64,000 nucleotides of DNA from Massilia sp. PDC64 (lineage in GTDB: Bacteria > Pseudomonadota > Gammaproteobacteria > Burkholderiales > Burkholderiaceae_D), in the NCBI RefSeq assembly GCF_900101265.1, contig NZ_FMZS01000006.1, positions 62,001-126,000 on the forward strand, in the 5' to 3' direction. This document shows positions 14,756 through 23,900 of the stretch, in pieces; positions within the stretch are counted from its first letter, which is position 1, and each line of letters starts with the position of its first letter. The notes under the pieces were generated by a model, which saw nothing but the letters and a program-made list of their open reading frames with translations, did no database searches and was not told the DNA's origin. The translations under genes and the position numbers were made by a program.

Positions 14756-17145
14756 AGCGCGCCATCCTCCTCGCGCTGGCCTGCCTGCAGGCCGGCTCGG
14801 TCCACGCCGACGATGCCTTCGACGCGCTGCGCGCGCGCTGGCAGGTAAAGCTCGTGGGTGCGCCGGACCTGGACCGCGCGGCGCCGGAGGTGCGCTCGCG
14901 GCTCGCGGCCAGATCGAACGCCGCGCAGACCTGGCTGGCGGCGCTGCACCGCGAGCCCGACGGCCCGGCGTTATGGGACGACATCGCCGATGTCGCGAAC
15001 CCGAAAGGCCTGCTGGCATCGGCCGCCGTGACGGCCAACGCCGACCGCCTGCGCCAGATGGCGCTCGCGTACGCGACGCCGGGTTCGCCTTCGTACGGCG
15101 ATGCGCGGCTGGCGGAGGGCGTCACCGCGGGCCTCGACTGGTTCGTGCGCACGCTGTATCGCGCGGGCCGTACCGCCTACGGCAACTGGTGGGACTGGCA
15201 GATCGGCACGCCGCTGCACCTGCTCGACGCGCTGTGCCTGATGGATGCGCGGCTGTCCCCGGACCTGCGCCGCCGCGCGCTCGCCGCCGTGCGCTGGTAC
15301 GTGCCCGATCCGCGCTGGCGCACGCGCCCCGACGGCAGGATCGACGCGCAGAATCCGGAAACGGGCGCGAACCTGCTCGACAAGTCGCTGGCCGCCATCC
15401 TCGAGGGCATGCTGGGCCGCGATGACGCGCGTATCGTCGCTGGACGCGACGCCATCGGCCCCGCGCTCGACGTCACGACCGCGGGCGACGGTTTTTATCG
15501 CGACCATTCCTTCATCCAGCACGGCTACGTCCCGTACACGGGCAGTTATGGCGCGGTGGCGCTGGCGGACTACGCCCGCCTCGTGTACCTGCTGTCCGGC
15601 TCCGCCTGGCCGCTGACGGATCCGCGCGCCGCCCGCATCTTCCTGTGGGCGCGCGAGGCGTACGCACCGTGGCTCGTCGACGGCGCCATGCCGGACGCCG
15701 TGCGCGGCCGGCGCGTGTCGTCGCGCGAGCAGGACGAGCACCGGGTGGGGCGCGGCATGATCGCGTCGCTGGCGGTGATCGCCGACGCCGCGCCACCGGC
15801 GGCGCAGCGGCAGCTGCGCGCCATGATCAAGGGCTGGATGGCCCGCGACAGGACGTTCGGCGTGAACTACCTGGACGACGCTGACGGCGTCGGCATCACG
15901 AACGTGCCCTTGTACGAACTGGGGCGGCTGAAGGCGGTCGCCACCGATCCGGCGGTGTCCGCCGCGCCCGAGACGCCGGGGGCGCGTCTGTTCCCGTCGA
16001 TGGACCGTGCGATCCTGCGCGGCCCCGGCTTCGCGGCCGTATTGAGCCTGACGTCGCCGCGCACGTCGTCGTTCGAATTCGGCAACGGCGAGAACCTGGG
16101 CGCGTGGTGGAGCGGCATGGGCGTGCTCGACATCTACGATGCCGACCAGGCGCAACATGGTCCCGAGTACTGGGCCACGATCGACCGCGCGCGCCTGCCG
16201 GGCATCACCACCGACCATAGCGGCAGCGGTCGGCCGGTCGATTGGAAACAGTATCCGAACACGGAGGCGTGGGCGGGCGGCGTGGGCGATGGCGACCTGG
16301 CCGCGCTCGGGATGGCGTTCTCCCTGCGTGGCGTGACGGGCTCCAGCCTGCACGGCCGCAAATCCTGGTTCTTCTTCGGCGACCGCATCCTCGCACTCGG
16401 CTCGGGCATCGCGGGCGGGGTGGGCGAGAAGGGCAATACGGAAACCATCGTCGACAACCGCCGCATCGGCGGCGCGGCGCGGCTGCTCGTCGACGGCGCG
16501 GCCTTGCCGGACGGCCGCACGCCGAACGCGCGCTGGGCCTGGCTGGAAGATCCGGCGACGGGCAGCCGCGGCGGCTATGTCTTCCCCGCCGGCGCCGCGC
16601 TGCACACGCTGCGGGAAACGCGCAGCGGCAGCTGGCGTGCGATCAATGACCAGCAAAGCGCGGCCGCGGTGACCGGACGTTACCAGAGTCTGGCGATTCC
16701 GCACGGCGCGCCTGACTACGCATACCTGCTGCTGCCGATGGCGGACGAGGCGACGACGCGTGCGGCGGCTGCCGATCCGGGCCTGCGCATCGACGGCAAC
16801 GACGACCAGGCGGCGGCGGCCGAGGACCTGCGCCGGCACGCGTGGTTCGCCAACCTGTGGCGCGCGGGCACGGCCCGGCGCGCCGGCCGGGATTACGCCA
16901 TCGCCAGCGGCCCCGCGGCCGTGCTCGTGACGGAAGCCGCCGGTCGGCTGCGCGTCGACGTCGCCGACCCGACCCAGCGCCAGGCGACGCTGGAACTGCG
17001 CCTGCTGCGTCCGGCGGGGGCATTGCTGGCGGCCAGTTCCGGCGTGACGGTGGTGCGCACGACGCCGGATCTCGTGCTGCGCATTGCCACGGCGGGGGCT
17101 GCCGGCGCCGGCTTCCGCGCGGAATTCGCGCCACCGGCCCGTTGA
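14752..17145 (+). CDS. Secreted polysaccharide lyase family 8, second copy
   Basis: A 797-residue PL8 lyase beginning with GTG inside the GH105 stop (GTGA). The signal peptide is MKRAILLALACLQAGSVHA. Catalytic residues Asn207 (TGANLL), His257 (FIQHGY) and Tyr266 (GSYG) keep the same spacing as the copy at 6574-9513, and the aromatic patch NWWDWQIG is present. Unlike that copy it ends after the PL8 beta-sandwich domains, with no DNRLRE module, so the pair may split work between insoluble or matrix-bound polymer and soluble fragments (inference). The reaction is beta-elimination of a uronate-containing polysaccharide; substrate unknown. Confidence 0.9.
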   Translation: MKRAILLALACLQAGSVHADDAFDALRARWQVKLVGAPDLDRAAPEVRSRLAARSNAAQTWLAALHREPDGPALWDDIADVANPKGLLASAAVTANADRLRQMALAYATPGSPSYGDARLAEGVTAGLDWFVRTLYRAGRTAYGNWWDWQIGTPLHLLDALCLMDARLSPDLRRRALAAVRWYVPDPRWRTRPDGRIDAQNPETGANLLDKSLAAILEGMLGRDDARIVAGRDAIGPALDVTTAGDGFYRDHSFIQHGYVPYTGSYGAVALADYARLVYLLSGSAWPLTDPRAARIFLWAREAYAPWLVDGAMPDAVRGRRVSSREQDEHRVGRGMIASLAVIADAAPPAAQRQLRAMIKGWMARDRTFGVNYLDDADGVGITNVPLYELGRLKAVATDPAVSAAPETPGARLFPSMDRAILRGPGFAAVLSLTSPRTSSFEFGNGENLGAWWSGMGVLDIYDADQAQHGPEYWATIDRARLPGITTDHSGSGRPVDWKQYPNTEAWAGGVGDGDLAALGMAFSLRGVTGSSLHGRKSWFFFGDRILALGSGIAGGVGEKGNTETIVDNRRIGGAARLLVDGAALPDGRTPNARWAWLEDPATGSRGGYVFPAGAALHTLRETRSGSWRAINDQQSAAAVTGRYQSLAIPHGAPDYAYLLLPMADEATTRAAAADPGLRIDGNDDQAAAAEDLRRHAWFANLWRAGTARRAGRDYAIASGPAAVLVTEAAGRLRVDVADPTQRQATLELRLLRPAGALLAASSGVTVVRTTPDLVLRIATAGAAGAGFRAEFAPPAR

Positions 17146-17170
17146 ACCCTTGAACAAAACGCCAGGGTTA

Positions 17171-17184
17171 GGTATCGTTATCAG
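17171..17184 (+). promoter_or_regulatory. LacI-type operator 5 (upstream of the lacI-family gene)
   Basis: GGTATCGTTATCAG; the right half GTTATCA is identical to the perfect palindrome at 18347. It lies 44 bases before the regulator start, suggesting autoregulation. Confidence 0.6.
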
Positions 17185-17227
17185 GTCAAGGTTCGCCCGG
17201 CGGGCGTAGTTCACATACGGATAACAG

Positions 17228-18286
17228 ATGAAAAAGCAGTCGGTGACGCTGGTGCAGGTGGCGGCCAAGGCCGGGGTGTCGGTGATGACGGCCTCGCGCG
17301 CGATGTCGGGCGACGGCTACGCGTCGGAAGAGACCAAGGCCAAGGTGCTGGCCGCCGCCAAGGCCCTCGGCTATGCGCCGAACGCGCTGGCGCGCGTGAT
17401 GAAGGGCGGCCGCACGAACGTGATCGGCGTCGTCGTCAACGAGCTGACGTCCGTCGTCGTGAACGCATTCGTCTCCGCCTTGACGGAGGAAGTGCGCAAG
17501 GCCGAGATGGACATGTTCATCTACAACTCGATCGGCCAGCTCGACGAGAATACCCAGCGCCGCCACAGCCAGCTGCTGCATGGCCTGTGGGACGGCCTGA
17601 TCTACGTGCTGCCGCGCATGACGGACGAATACCTGGCCGCGCTGGAAAAGAGCGACAGTCCCATCGTGCTGGTCAATTTCTGCCGGCGCGAGACGATCCT
17701 CCCCGTCGTGCAGGGCGACAATTTCAACGGCGCGCGCGACGCCGTCGCCAGCCTCATCGCCCAGGGCCACGAGCGCATCGCCTTCATCCGCGGCACGCAC
17801 TGGACGGGCCAGAGCGCCGAACGGGAACGGGGCTATCGCCAGGCGATGGCGGACGCCGGCCTCGCGATCGACGAACGCTGGGTCGAGGAGGGTGCCTTCA
17901 ACGAGCGTTCGGGCCTGGAAGCGGGCGAGAAGTTGCTGGCGCTCGATCCGCGTCCGACCGCCGTGTTCGCGGCCAACGACGAAATGGCGCTCGGCTGCCT
18001 GAACGCGGCCCGTGCGCGCGGCCTGGACGTGCCGCGCGACCTGTCGCTGATCGGCTTCGACGACGTGGCGGCCGCCAGCATCGTGCAGCCGCAACTGACC
18101 ACGTTGCGCCATCCGGTCGACCTGATGGCGAAGGCGGCCGTGCAGGAACTGCTCAAGCGCATCCACAAGCAGCCGGGGCGGCGCCAGCGCATCGAATTCC
18201 CGTCCGAGCTGGTCGTGCGCGCATCGACGGCGGCCCCGCCGGGTGCGGCGAAACCCCGTGCCCGCGCCCGGGCGAAGCGCGCCTGA
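17228..18286 (+). CDS. LacI-family transcriptional regulator of the polysaccharide locus
   Basis: A 352-residue regulator. The N-terminal helix-turn-helix (VTLVQVAAKAGVSVMTASRAMSG, broken here as VTLVQVAAKAG and VSVMTASRAM) and the hinge helix YAPNALARVM are followed by a periplasmic-binding-protein-like effector domain (about 60-335) with FAANDEMALG and LIGFDDV. The tail is basic and Ala-rich. It would bind a sugar, probably an unsaturated or saturated oligo- or monosaccharide product, and release TGATAACGTTA operators. Eight such sites surround the lyase, hydrolase, receptor and transporter genes and its own promoter. ATG 17228 gives a complete DNA-binding domain. Confidence 0.93.
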   Translation: MKKQSVTLVQVAAKAGVSVMTASRAMSGDGYASEETKAKVLAAAKALGYAPNALARVMKGGRTNVIGVVVNELTSVVVNAFVSALTEEVRKAEMDMFIYNSIGQLDENTQRRHSQLLHGLWDGLIYVLPRMTDEYLAALEKSDSPIVLVNFCRRETILPVVQGDNFNGARDAVASLIAQGHERIAFIRGTHWTGQSAERERGYRQAMADAGLAIDERWVEEGAFNERSGLEAGEKLLALDPRPTAVFAANDEMALGCLNAARARGLDVPRDLSLIGFDDVAAASIVQPQLTTLRHPVDLMAKAAVQELLKRIHKQPGRRQRIEFPSELVVRASTAAPPGAAKPRARARAKRA

Positions 18287-18346
18287 CCACGTGCTGTGGT
18301 TTTTTCGTCAGCCTGCAGAAAATCGCTTGTAAGACGGCCGATCACC

Positions 18347-18360
18347 TGATAACGTTATCA
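18347..18360 (+). promoter_or_regulatory. LacI-type operator 6 (perfect palindrome, TonB receptor promoter)
   Basis: TGATAACGTTATCA is a perfect 14-base palindrome and serves as the reference site for the regulon. It lies 107 bases before the TonB-receptor start, 60 bases from operator 7. Confidence 0.75.
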
Positions 18361-18406
18361 CATCGAATAAGAATTTTGCGCCCGCGCCTTTTTTTTCGAC
18401 GCCATG

Positions 18407-18420
18407 TGATAACGTTCACA
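18407..18420 (+). promoter_or_regulatory. LacI-type operator 7 (TonB receptor promoter)
   Basis: TGATAACGTTCACA: left half identical to operator 6, right half with two changes. Paired operators here and before the first PL8 gene would allow DNA looping. Confidence 0.65.
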
Positions 18421-18453
18421 GATCAAAATAAACGAAAACACGGAGGAGATGTT

Positions 18454-20856
18454 GTGAGAACCGACAAGAACAAACCGACTGTCCTGAAACTGCGTCCGCT
18501 GGCCGCATCCGTCGCGCTGGCGGCCGCCGGCCTGGCCCAGGCCCAGGAAGCGGCACCGGCCGACCAGCCCAAACTGGAACAGGTGATCGTGACCGCCAAC
18601 AAGCGGGCCCAGAACCTGCAGGACGTGCCGGCCGCGATCACCGTGCTGAACGATGCCGTCCTGCAGCGCAACAACGTGCGCGAGCTGGACGACCTCGTCA
18701 ACCTGTCGCCCGCGCTGACGATTTCCTACGGCACGCAACCCGGCAACTTCAGCATCAACATGCGCGGCATCGGCACGTATTCGCTCGGGATCGGCGTCGA
18801 GTCGGACGTCTCCGTCATCATCGACGACGTGCCCATCGCGATGCAGGCCAATGCGTTCAAGGACCTCGCCGACGTGAACCGCGTCGAAGTGCTGAAGGGG
18901 CCGCAGAGCACGCTGTTCGGCAAGAGCTCGATCGCGGGCGCCATCAACATCACCACCAAGCCGATCGACGGCATCTGGCGCGAGAAGGTGTCGGCCTACG
19001 TCAGCAGCGACGGCGAATGGCGCGCCAGCGGCACCGTCTCGGGCGCCCTGAGCGATACCGTGCGCATGCGCCTGGCCGTGAGCAAGTCCGATTTCGGCGG
19101 CGTCGTGAAGAACCTGACGACGGGTGACCGCCTGAACGGCTCGGGCAGCACGAGCTTCATCGGCAAGCTGGAATTCACCCCCAACGACGACTGGCAGGTC
19201 GTGCTGAGCCCGCGCGCGTCGAAGTCGGACCGCAATTGCTGCGTGCAGCCGTACTCGTCGATGACGCCGGGCGGCCTGTACCAGAACATCGCGCAACTGC
19301 CCGCGTCGACCCTGCTGGCCGGCATCACGCCGGGCCCGCGCAACGTCAGCGTGCGCAACGATTACCGCGACGGCGGCGAGGCGCGCGACAAGGGCATCGG
19401 CCTGAAAGTCGCCTACACGTTCCCCGACGGCAGCCCGCTGGCGCGCCACACGCTGACGTCGGTGACGTCGTGGTCGAACTACCATATGGACGACTACCAG
19501 GACGGCGACAACACGGACAGCGACGTGCTCGCGTACACGCTCGTGAACGGCAAGCCGACTGGCTTCCATGGCGGCCTGTACCAGTACGGCTTCTTCGACG
19601 TGACGTCGCGCACGCAGGAACTGCGCCTGACGTCGCCGGACAAGGGCGCGTTCAAGTACGTGGCGGGCCTGTGGTACGGCGACAACCAGCTGGCGCGCGA
19701 CCTGACCCGCGCGCCGGTGACGACGTATGTGACGGATTACTCCGCCACCACGTACAACACGAGCTACGCCCTGTTCGGCCAGGCCAGCTACGACCTGACG
19801 CGCGCGACCAGCCTGATTGCGGGCCTGCGCCTGAACAAGGAAGACACCGGCTACACGTTCACGAGCTACAACCCGCCGCCGGCCACGTCGCGCGTCGCCG
19901 CGTTCGCGCTCAAGGGCGACGACAGCCACACGGACAAGACGGGCCGCCTGGGCCTGGAGCACCGCTTCAACCCGGACGCGATGGGCTATGTGACGTATTC
20001 GACCGGCCACAAGGGCGTGGCCTACGACCTGACGTCGAGCTTCAACCCGGCGATCGCGAAGAACCAGCCGGTGCCGGGCGAATCAGCGCACAGCATCGAG
20101 GGCGGCCTGAAGCTCGGCCTCCTGAACGGCAAGATGGCCCTCGACCTGGCCGTGTTCCGCACCAATTTCCGCGGCTTCCAGCAGTCGGCCGGCTTCCTCG
20201 ACGACGACGGCGTGTTCCGCACGACCCTGCACTCGATCGGCGGCCTGCGCACGAGCGGCTTCGAGTCCGACCTGAATTGGCGCGTGAGCCGCCAGCTGCA
20301 GCTGAACGGCGCGTTCGCGTACACCAGGGCGATCGTCACCGATTTCGAGAACGGCCCGTGCTACAGCGTGCTGAACGCGGCCGGCACCGGCACCGTCCCG
20401 GGCGGCAACTGCGCGCCGAACCCGAAATACAACAATACGAACGTGGCCAACCTGGCCGGCGCCCGCCTGCCGAACGCGCCGAAGTTCAAGCTGAACCTCG
20501 GCGGCCAGTACGACATCCCGACGGAGAATTCGTACGACGCGTTCGTCACCGCCGCGTACCGCTGGCAGAGCGACGTGCTGTACAACCTGAACCAGGATCC
20601 GCGCACGGTGCAGGGCTCGTACGGCATCTTCAACCTGGGCGCCGGCATCCGCGACAAGAAGGACAAGTACCGCATCACCCTGCAGGTCAACAACCTGTTC
20701 GACAAGTCGTACGCGACGGGCCTCGGCAACAACCTCGTGAGCGGCACGTGGAGCAGCAGGGCGCCGAACCCGGTCGTGCCCGTGAGCTTCACGTCGTGGA
20801 TGCCCGCGCGTGACTACCGCCGCTACTTCGCACTGCGGGCCGACGTCAGTTTCTGA
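18454..20856 (+). CDS. TonB-dependent outer-membrane receptor for oligosaccharides (inferred)
   Basis: An 800-residue receptor. The signal peptide ends at AQAQE (about residue 33), the TonB box/plug start LEQVIVTANKRAQNLQDVPAAITVL (in parts LEQVIVTANK, RAQNLQDVPA) follows, and the C-terminus ends in Phe (RADVSF) as expected for beta-barrels. GTG 18454 is preceded by GGAGGAG at 18443-18449 and gives the signal peptide; the frame further upstream overlaps the lacI gene and operators. No SusD-like partner is present, as usual for proteobacteria. Substrate is inferred from the operators and neighbours: uptake of lyase-generated oligosaccharides across the outer membrane using TonB-ExbBD energy. 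Confidence 0.88.
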   Translation: MRTDKNKPTVLKLRPLAASVALAAAGLAQAQEAAPADQPKLEQVIVTANKRAQNLQDVPAAITVLNDAVLQRNNVRELDDLVNLSPALTISYGTQPGNFSINMRGIGTYSLGIGVESDVSVIIDDVPIAMQANAFKDLADVNRVEVLKGPQSTLFGKSSIAGAINITTKPIDGIWREKVSAYVSSDGEWRASGTVSGALSDTVRMRLAVSKSDFGGVVKNLTTGDRLNGSGSTSFIGKLEFTPNDDWQVVLSPRASKSDRNCCVQPYSSMTPGGLYQNIAQLPASTLLAGITPGPRNVSVRNDYRDGGEARDKGIGLKVAYTFPDGSPLARHTLTSVTSWSNYHMDDYQDGDNTDSDVLAYTLVNGKPTGFHGGLYQYGFFDVTSRTQELRLTSPDKGAFKYVAGLWYGDNQLARDLTRAPVTTYVTDYSATTYNTSYALFGQASYDLTRATSLIAGLRLNKEDTGYTFTSYNPPPATSRVAAFALKGDDSHTDKTGRLGLEHRFNPDAMGYVTYSTGHKGVAYDLTSSFNPAIAKNQPVPGESAHSIEGGLKLGLLNGKMALDLAVFRTNFRGFQQSAGFLDDDGVFRTTLHSIGGLRTSGFESDLNWRVSRQLQLNGAFAYTRAIVTDFENGPCYSVLNAAGTGTVPGGNCAPNPKYNNTNVANLAGARLPNAPKFKLNLGGQYDIPTENSYDAFVTAAYRWQSDVLYNLNQDPRTVQGSYGIFNLGAGIRDKKDKYRITLQVNNLFDKSYATGLGNNLVSGTWSSRAPNPVVPVSFTSWMPARDYRRYFALRADVSF

Positions 20857-20868
20857 TGCTCGTCCGCC

Positions 20869-20897
20869 TTGGGTTTCCCGTCGTAACGCTGTACAGT
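20869..20897 (+). promoter_or_regulatory. Possible promoter of the first MFS gene
   Basis: TTGGGT (20869-20874) and TACAGT (20892-20897) with a 17-base spacer lie in the 68-base gap after the TonB-receptor gene. No LacI-type operator is seen here. Confidence 0.35.
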
Positions 20898-20924
20898 AGG
20901 GGCAGAATACGATGAGGAGACCTG

Positions 20925-22133
20925 GTGCGGGACGGTGACAGAACTGCCTGGACAGGGCGCACCGGACTGACCGTCCTGTGCGCCCTGTTGCTGCTTGGCG
21001 ACCTCGGCTGGGCCTTGCGCGAGCGCGCCGTGCAGGAGTTGTTCAAGGTTCAACTGCTGCGCTTCAGCCAGGACGCCCTCGTCGTCAACGTGCTGCTGGG
21101 CGCCCTGCCGGCGCTGATGGCGCTCAGCGTCGGTCCCGTGATCGGCGCCTGGAGCGACCGCGCCCGCACCCGTCACGGCCGCCGCATCCCCTTCATCTTC
21201 GGCACCGTCGTGGTGACCGCGCTGGCCATGACCGGCATGGCGTTCGCCGACCGCCTGGCCACGCTGGCCGGCTGCTGGATCGTGTTCGAGATGGCCGCGA
21301 TCGTCGGCAATCCGCTGTTCGTCGCGCTCATCACCGACACGGTGCCGCACCACGTCGTCGGGCGATTCTTCGGCGCCTTCCGCATGGTCAGCCTCGCGAC
21401 CGGCGCGGGCTTCTTCTTCACCTGGTTCGGCAACGACCTGCTGCAGGTCTTCCGTCCGCTGCTGCTGGCGATCACCGCCGTGTACCTCGCCTGCATGCTG
21501 GTCGTGTGCTGGCGCGTGCGCGAGCCGGACTATCCGCCGCCCGCGCCGCGTGCGCGCTGGCATCCCGTGCAGCAGGGCGACGGCCAGTGGGCCTGGCTGT
21601 TCGGCGGCGTCGCGCTGGGGGCGGTGGCCGTCCTGCCCATCAACATCAACGCCATCAACGCGAGCGCGCAGTTCGGCGTCGACGCGGCCGGCTTCGGCGC
21701 GGCGATCGCGCTGACTTATACGATCTCGCTGCTGCTGGCCTGGCCGCTTGGCTGGCTGGCCGACCGCTACCACCCGCTGCGCCTGGGCGGCGTGATCCTC
21801 GTGCTTTATATGGCGGCGATGCTGCTGGCCTGGCGCCTCGTCGACGGGCGTCAGGCTTTCCTGTGCGCGCTCGTCGTGCATGGCGTGCTGTCTGGCGCGT
21901 TCCTGAGCGGGACGGCGGCCCTGCTGCCCGTGCTGCTGCCGCGCGAGCGGTTTTCCCAGCTGGCCGCGATCAGCGCGTCCGTGACCGCGCTGTTCACGAT
22001 GATCGCCACGGTCGCACTCGGCGCGCTGCTCGATGCGAGCGGTCGCGATTTTTCGCTGCTGTACCTGGCCGGCGCCGTCGTCGCGGGTGCCGGGGCTGGT
22101 GTCTGGTGCGTGCTGCTGCGGCGCTTTATTTGA
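20925..22133 (+). CDS. MFS transporter
   Basis: A 402-residue inner-membrane carrier with about 12 hydrophobic segments. The loop after TM2 reads GAWSDRARTRHGRRIPFIF, which combines an MFS-type loop with the GRR-P pattern seen in glycoside-type (GPH-like) carriers. The middle segment VLPININAINASAQFG contains polar residues within a helix. It is placed directly downstream of the TonB receptor and ends 3 bases before the convergent sugar porter. A role in moving the released sugars into the cytoplasm is inferred. Start: GTG 20925 follows GAGGAGA; no better ATG is present. Confidence 0.8.
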   Translation: MRDGDRTAWTGRTGLTVLCALLLLGDLGWALRERAVQELFKVQLLRFSQDALVVNVLLGALPALMALSVGPVIGAWSDRARTRHGRRIPFIFGTVVVTALAMTGMAFADRLATLAGCWIVFEMAAIVGNPLFVALITDTVPHHVVGRFFGAFRMVSLATGAGFFFTWFGNDLLQVFRPLLLAITAVYLACMLVVCWRVREPDYPPPAPRARWHPVQQGDGQWAWLFGGVALGAVAVLPININAINASAQFGVDAAGFGAAIALTYTISLLLAWPLGWLADRYHPLRLGGVILVLYMAAMLLAWRLVDGRQAFLCALVVHGVLSGAFLSGTAALLPVLLPRERFSQLAAISASVTALFTMIATVALGALLDASGRDFSLLYLAGAVVAGAGAGVWCVLLRRFI

Positions 22134-22136
22134 CGT

Positions 22137-23879
22137 TTACGCCTTGCCGGCGGCGAAATGCCGGCCGATCTCTTCCAGCGTCTTGCCGCGCGTCTCCGGC
22201 AACAGGAACGTCGCGGCCAGGAAGTAGACGACGGTGCAGGCCATCCACGCGAAGAACATCGGCGCATAGCCGTGCTGGCTGACGGTCGGCAGGAACACGG
22301 CGGCGATCGTCGTCGAGACGAACTGGTTGATCAACAGGGCGATGCTCATGCCGTTCGAGCGGATCCGCGTCGGCATCAGCTCGGACAAGGCGAGCCAGAC
22401 GCACACGCCGGGACCGATGGCGAAGCTGGCCACGAAGCCGAGCAGGCAGGCCAGCAGCAGCCAGCCGTGACGCGCGTCGGGCTGGGCGCCGAGGCGGGCC
22501 CGTTCGATCACGAGCGGCGAATGCAGCGCGGCCCGCATGTCCGGGAAGGGATTCAGGTGCAGGCGGCGGAACGCGGCGCCGATCACGCTGTCGCCGTCGA
22601 CGTCGCGCGGCGGGGCGATATCGAGGTCCTGGCCGGCGCGCAGGCTGCGCACCTGGGTCAGCGGGCCGTAGCGGTAGGCGATCTCGACCTGGTAGCCGTC
22701 GCTGCCCGCCAGCGCACGCAGGGCAGAGGCGTCGGCGTGCAGGCCGTTCGCGGCCACCCGCTGGACGAGGGCGGCACGCACGTCCTGCCGGGCGCTTTCC
22801 GTGTGCTGGAACAGCAGTCCGGCCGCGCCCAGCGACAGCACGATGCCGCCCGTGCCGAGCATCAGCAGGAACTTGCGGCCCTTGCGGTCGACCAGCAGCA
22901 CGGCCAGCACCGTCATCAGGCAGTTGAGCAGCTTGAGCGCGAAGTCGCCGACGTTCGCCTGGGCGCCGTCGAGGCCCGACTGGCCGAGGATCGTGACGGC
23001 ATACGCCAGCAGCGAATTGATGCCGGTGGCCTGGTTGCACGCCAGGATCAGGCAGGCCAGCAGGAACGGCAGCACGTAGCGGCGCTGCAGCAGGCTGCCG
23101 CTTTCCTCGCGCGGGCCCGCCGGTGTACGTTCGCGCCCGATGGCAGCCAGTTCGTCGTGCGCCTCGTCTTCCTTCCGTGTGCGCAGCAGGGCGGCCAGCG
23201 CCTCTTGCGGACGCGCCCTGGCCAGCAGCCAGCGCGGCGATTCCGCCAGCCACAGCGTGCCGGCCGTGAACAGCAGGCCGGGCGGCAGGCTGATCCAGAA
23301 AATGCGGCGCCACGCGGCATCCTGCACGGCCTGCAGCGTGGCCGGCGCCGTGCGCGCGACGGCATCGACTTCGCGCGCCACGACGAGGCCGATCAGCGCG
23401 GCCAGCACGAGGCCCACCGTCAACAGTAGCTGGAACAGCCCGGTGCCCCGCCCGCGCACGGCGGCCGGCAGGCTTTCGGCCAGGTACAGCGGCACGACGA
23501 CGCCGATGATGCCGCCGCTGATCCCCTGCAGCAGGCGCCCCAGCAGCAGCGGCAGGTAGCCGTCGGCCAGCGCGATCAACGGGATGCTGGCGCTGAACAG
23601 CACGCCCGCGAGCAGCATCGTGCGCTTGCGCCCGACGGCGTCGGCGACGGCACCGGCCGCCAGCGACGACAGCACGGAGCCCAGCAGGACGGCCGCCACC
23701 ACATAGCCCAGTTGCTGGGCCGACAGGTGCCACAACTGGGCGGCGCTCGCTTCGAGATAGGGGAGGGCGCCGGCGATGATGCCGACGTCGATACCGTACA
23801 ACAAGCCGCCGAGGCCGGCGACGAACAGCATGAAACGGGTCTGTGCTTCGGGTGTGGTCGGGCGCATGGCGGCTTTCAT
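22137..23879 (-). CDS. Sugar porter-family MFS transporter with a large periplasmic insertion
   Basis: A 580-residue sugar/H+ symporter type protein. Family signatures are visible: GLLYGIDVGIIAGALP in TM1, DAVGRKR after TM2, PLYLAE in TM4, GRGTGLFQLLLTVG in TM5, ACNQATGIN in TM7, DRKGRK after TM8 and PETRGKTLEEI at the C-terminus. Between TM9 and TM10 there is an insertion of about 110 hydrophilic residues (about 359-472), where most family members have only a short loop. ATG 23879 is used; ATG 23867 and TTG 23885 are alternatives. A LacI-type operator (23901-23914) lies just upstream, so the carrier very probably belongs to the polysaccharide regulon. Confidence 0.88.
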   Translation of the reverse strand: MKAAMRPTTPEAQTRFMLFVAGLGGLLYGIDVGIIAGALPYLEASAAQLWHLSAQQLGYVVAAVLLGSVLSSLAAGAVADAVGRKRTMLLAGVLFSASIPLIALADGYLPLLLGRLLQGISGGIIGVVVPLYLAESLPAAVRGRGTGLFQLLLTVGLVLAALIGLVVAREVDAVARTAPATLQAVQDAAWRRIFWISLPPGLLFTAGTLWLAESPRWLLARARPQEALAALLRTRKEDEAHDELAAIGRERTPAGPREESGSLLQRRYVLPFLLACLILACNQATGINSLLAYAVTILGQSGLDGAQANVGDFALKLLNCLMTVLAVLLVDRKGRKFLLMLGTGGIVLSLGAAGLLFQHTESARQDVRAALVQRVAANGLHADASALRALAGSDGYQVEIAYRYGPLTQVRSLRAGQDLDIAPPRDVDGDSVIGAAFRRLHLNPFPDMRAALHSPLVIERARLGAQPDARHGWLLLACLLGFVASFAIGPGVCVWLALSELMPTRIRSNGMSIALLINQFVSTTIAAVFLPTVSQHGYAPMFFAWMACTVVYFLAATFLLPETRGKTLEEIGRHFAAGKA

Positions 23880-23900
23880 CGTCAAGGTACGTTTGGGTAT

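Noticed and set aside
12497..17268. Long minus-strand frames opposite GH105 and PL8 copy 2 (840 and 765 codons)
   Set aside because: Low-complexity Arg-rich products opposite genes with intact catalytic motifs; GC-driven shadows.
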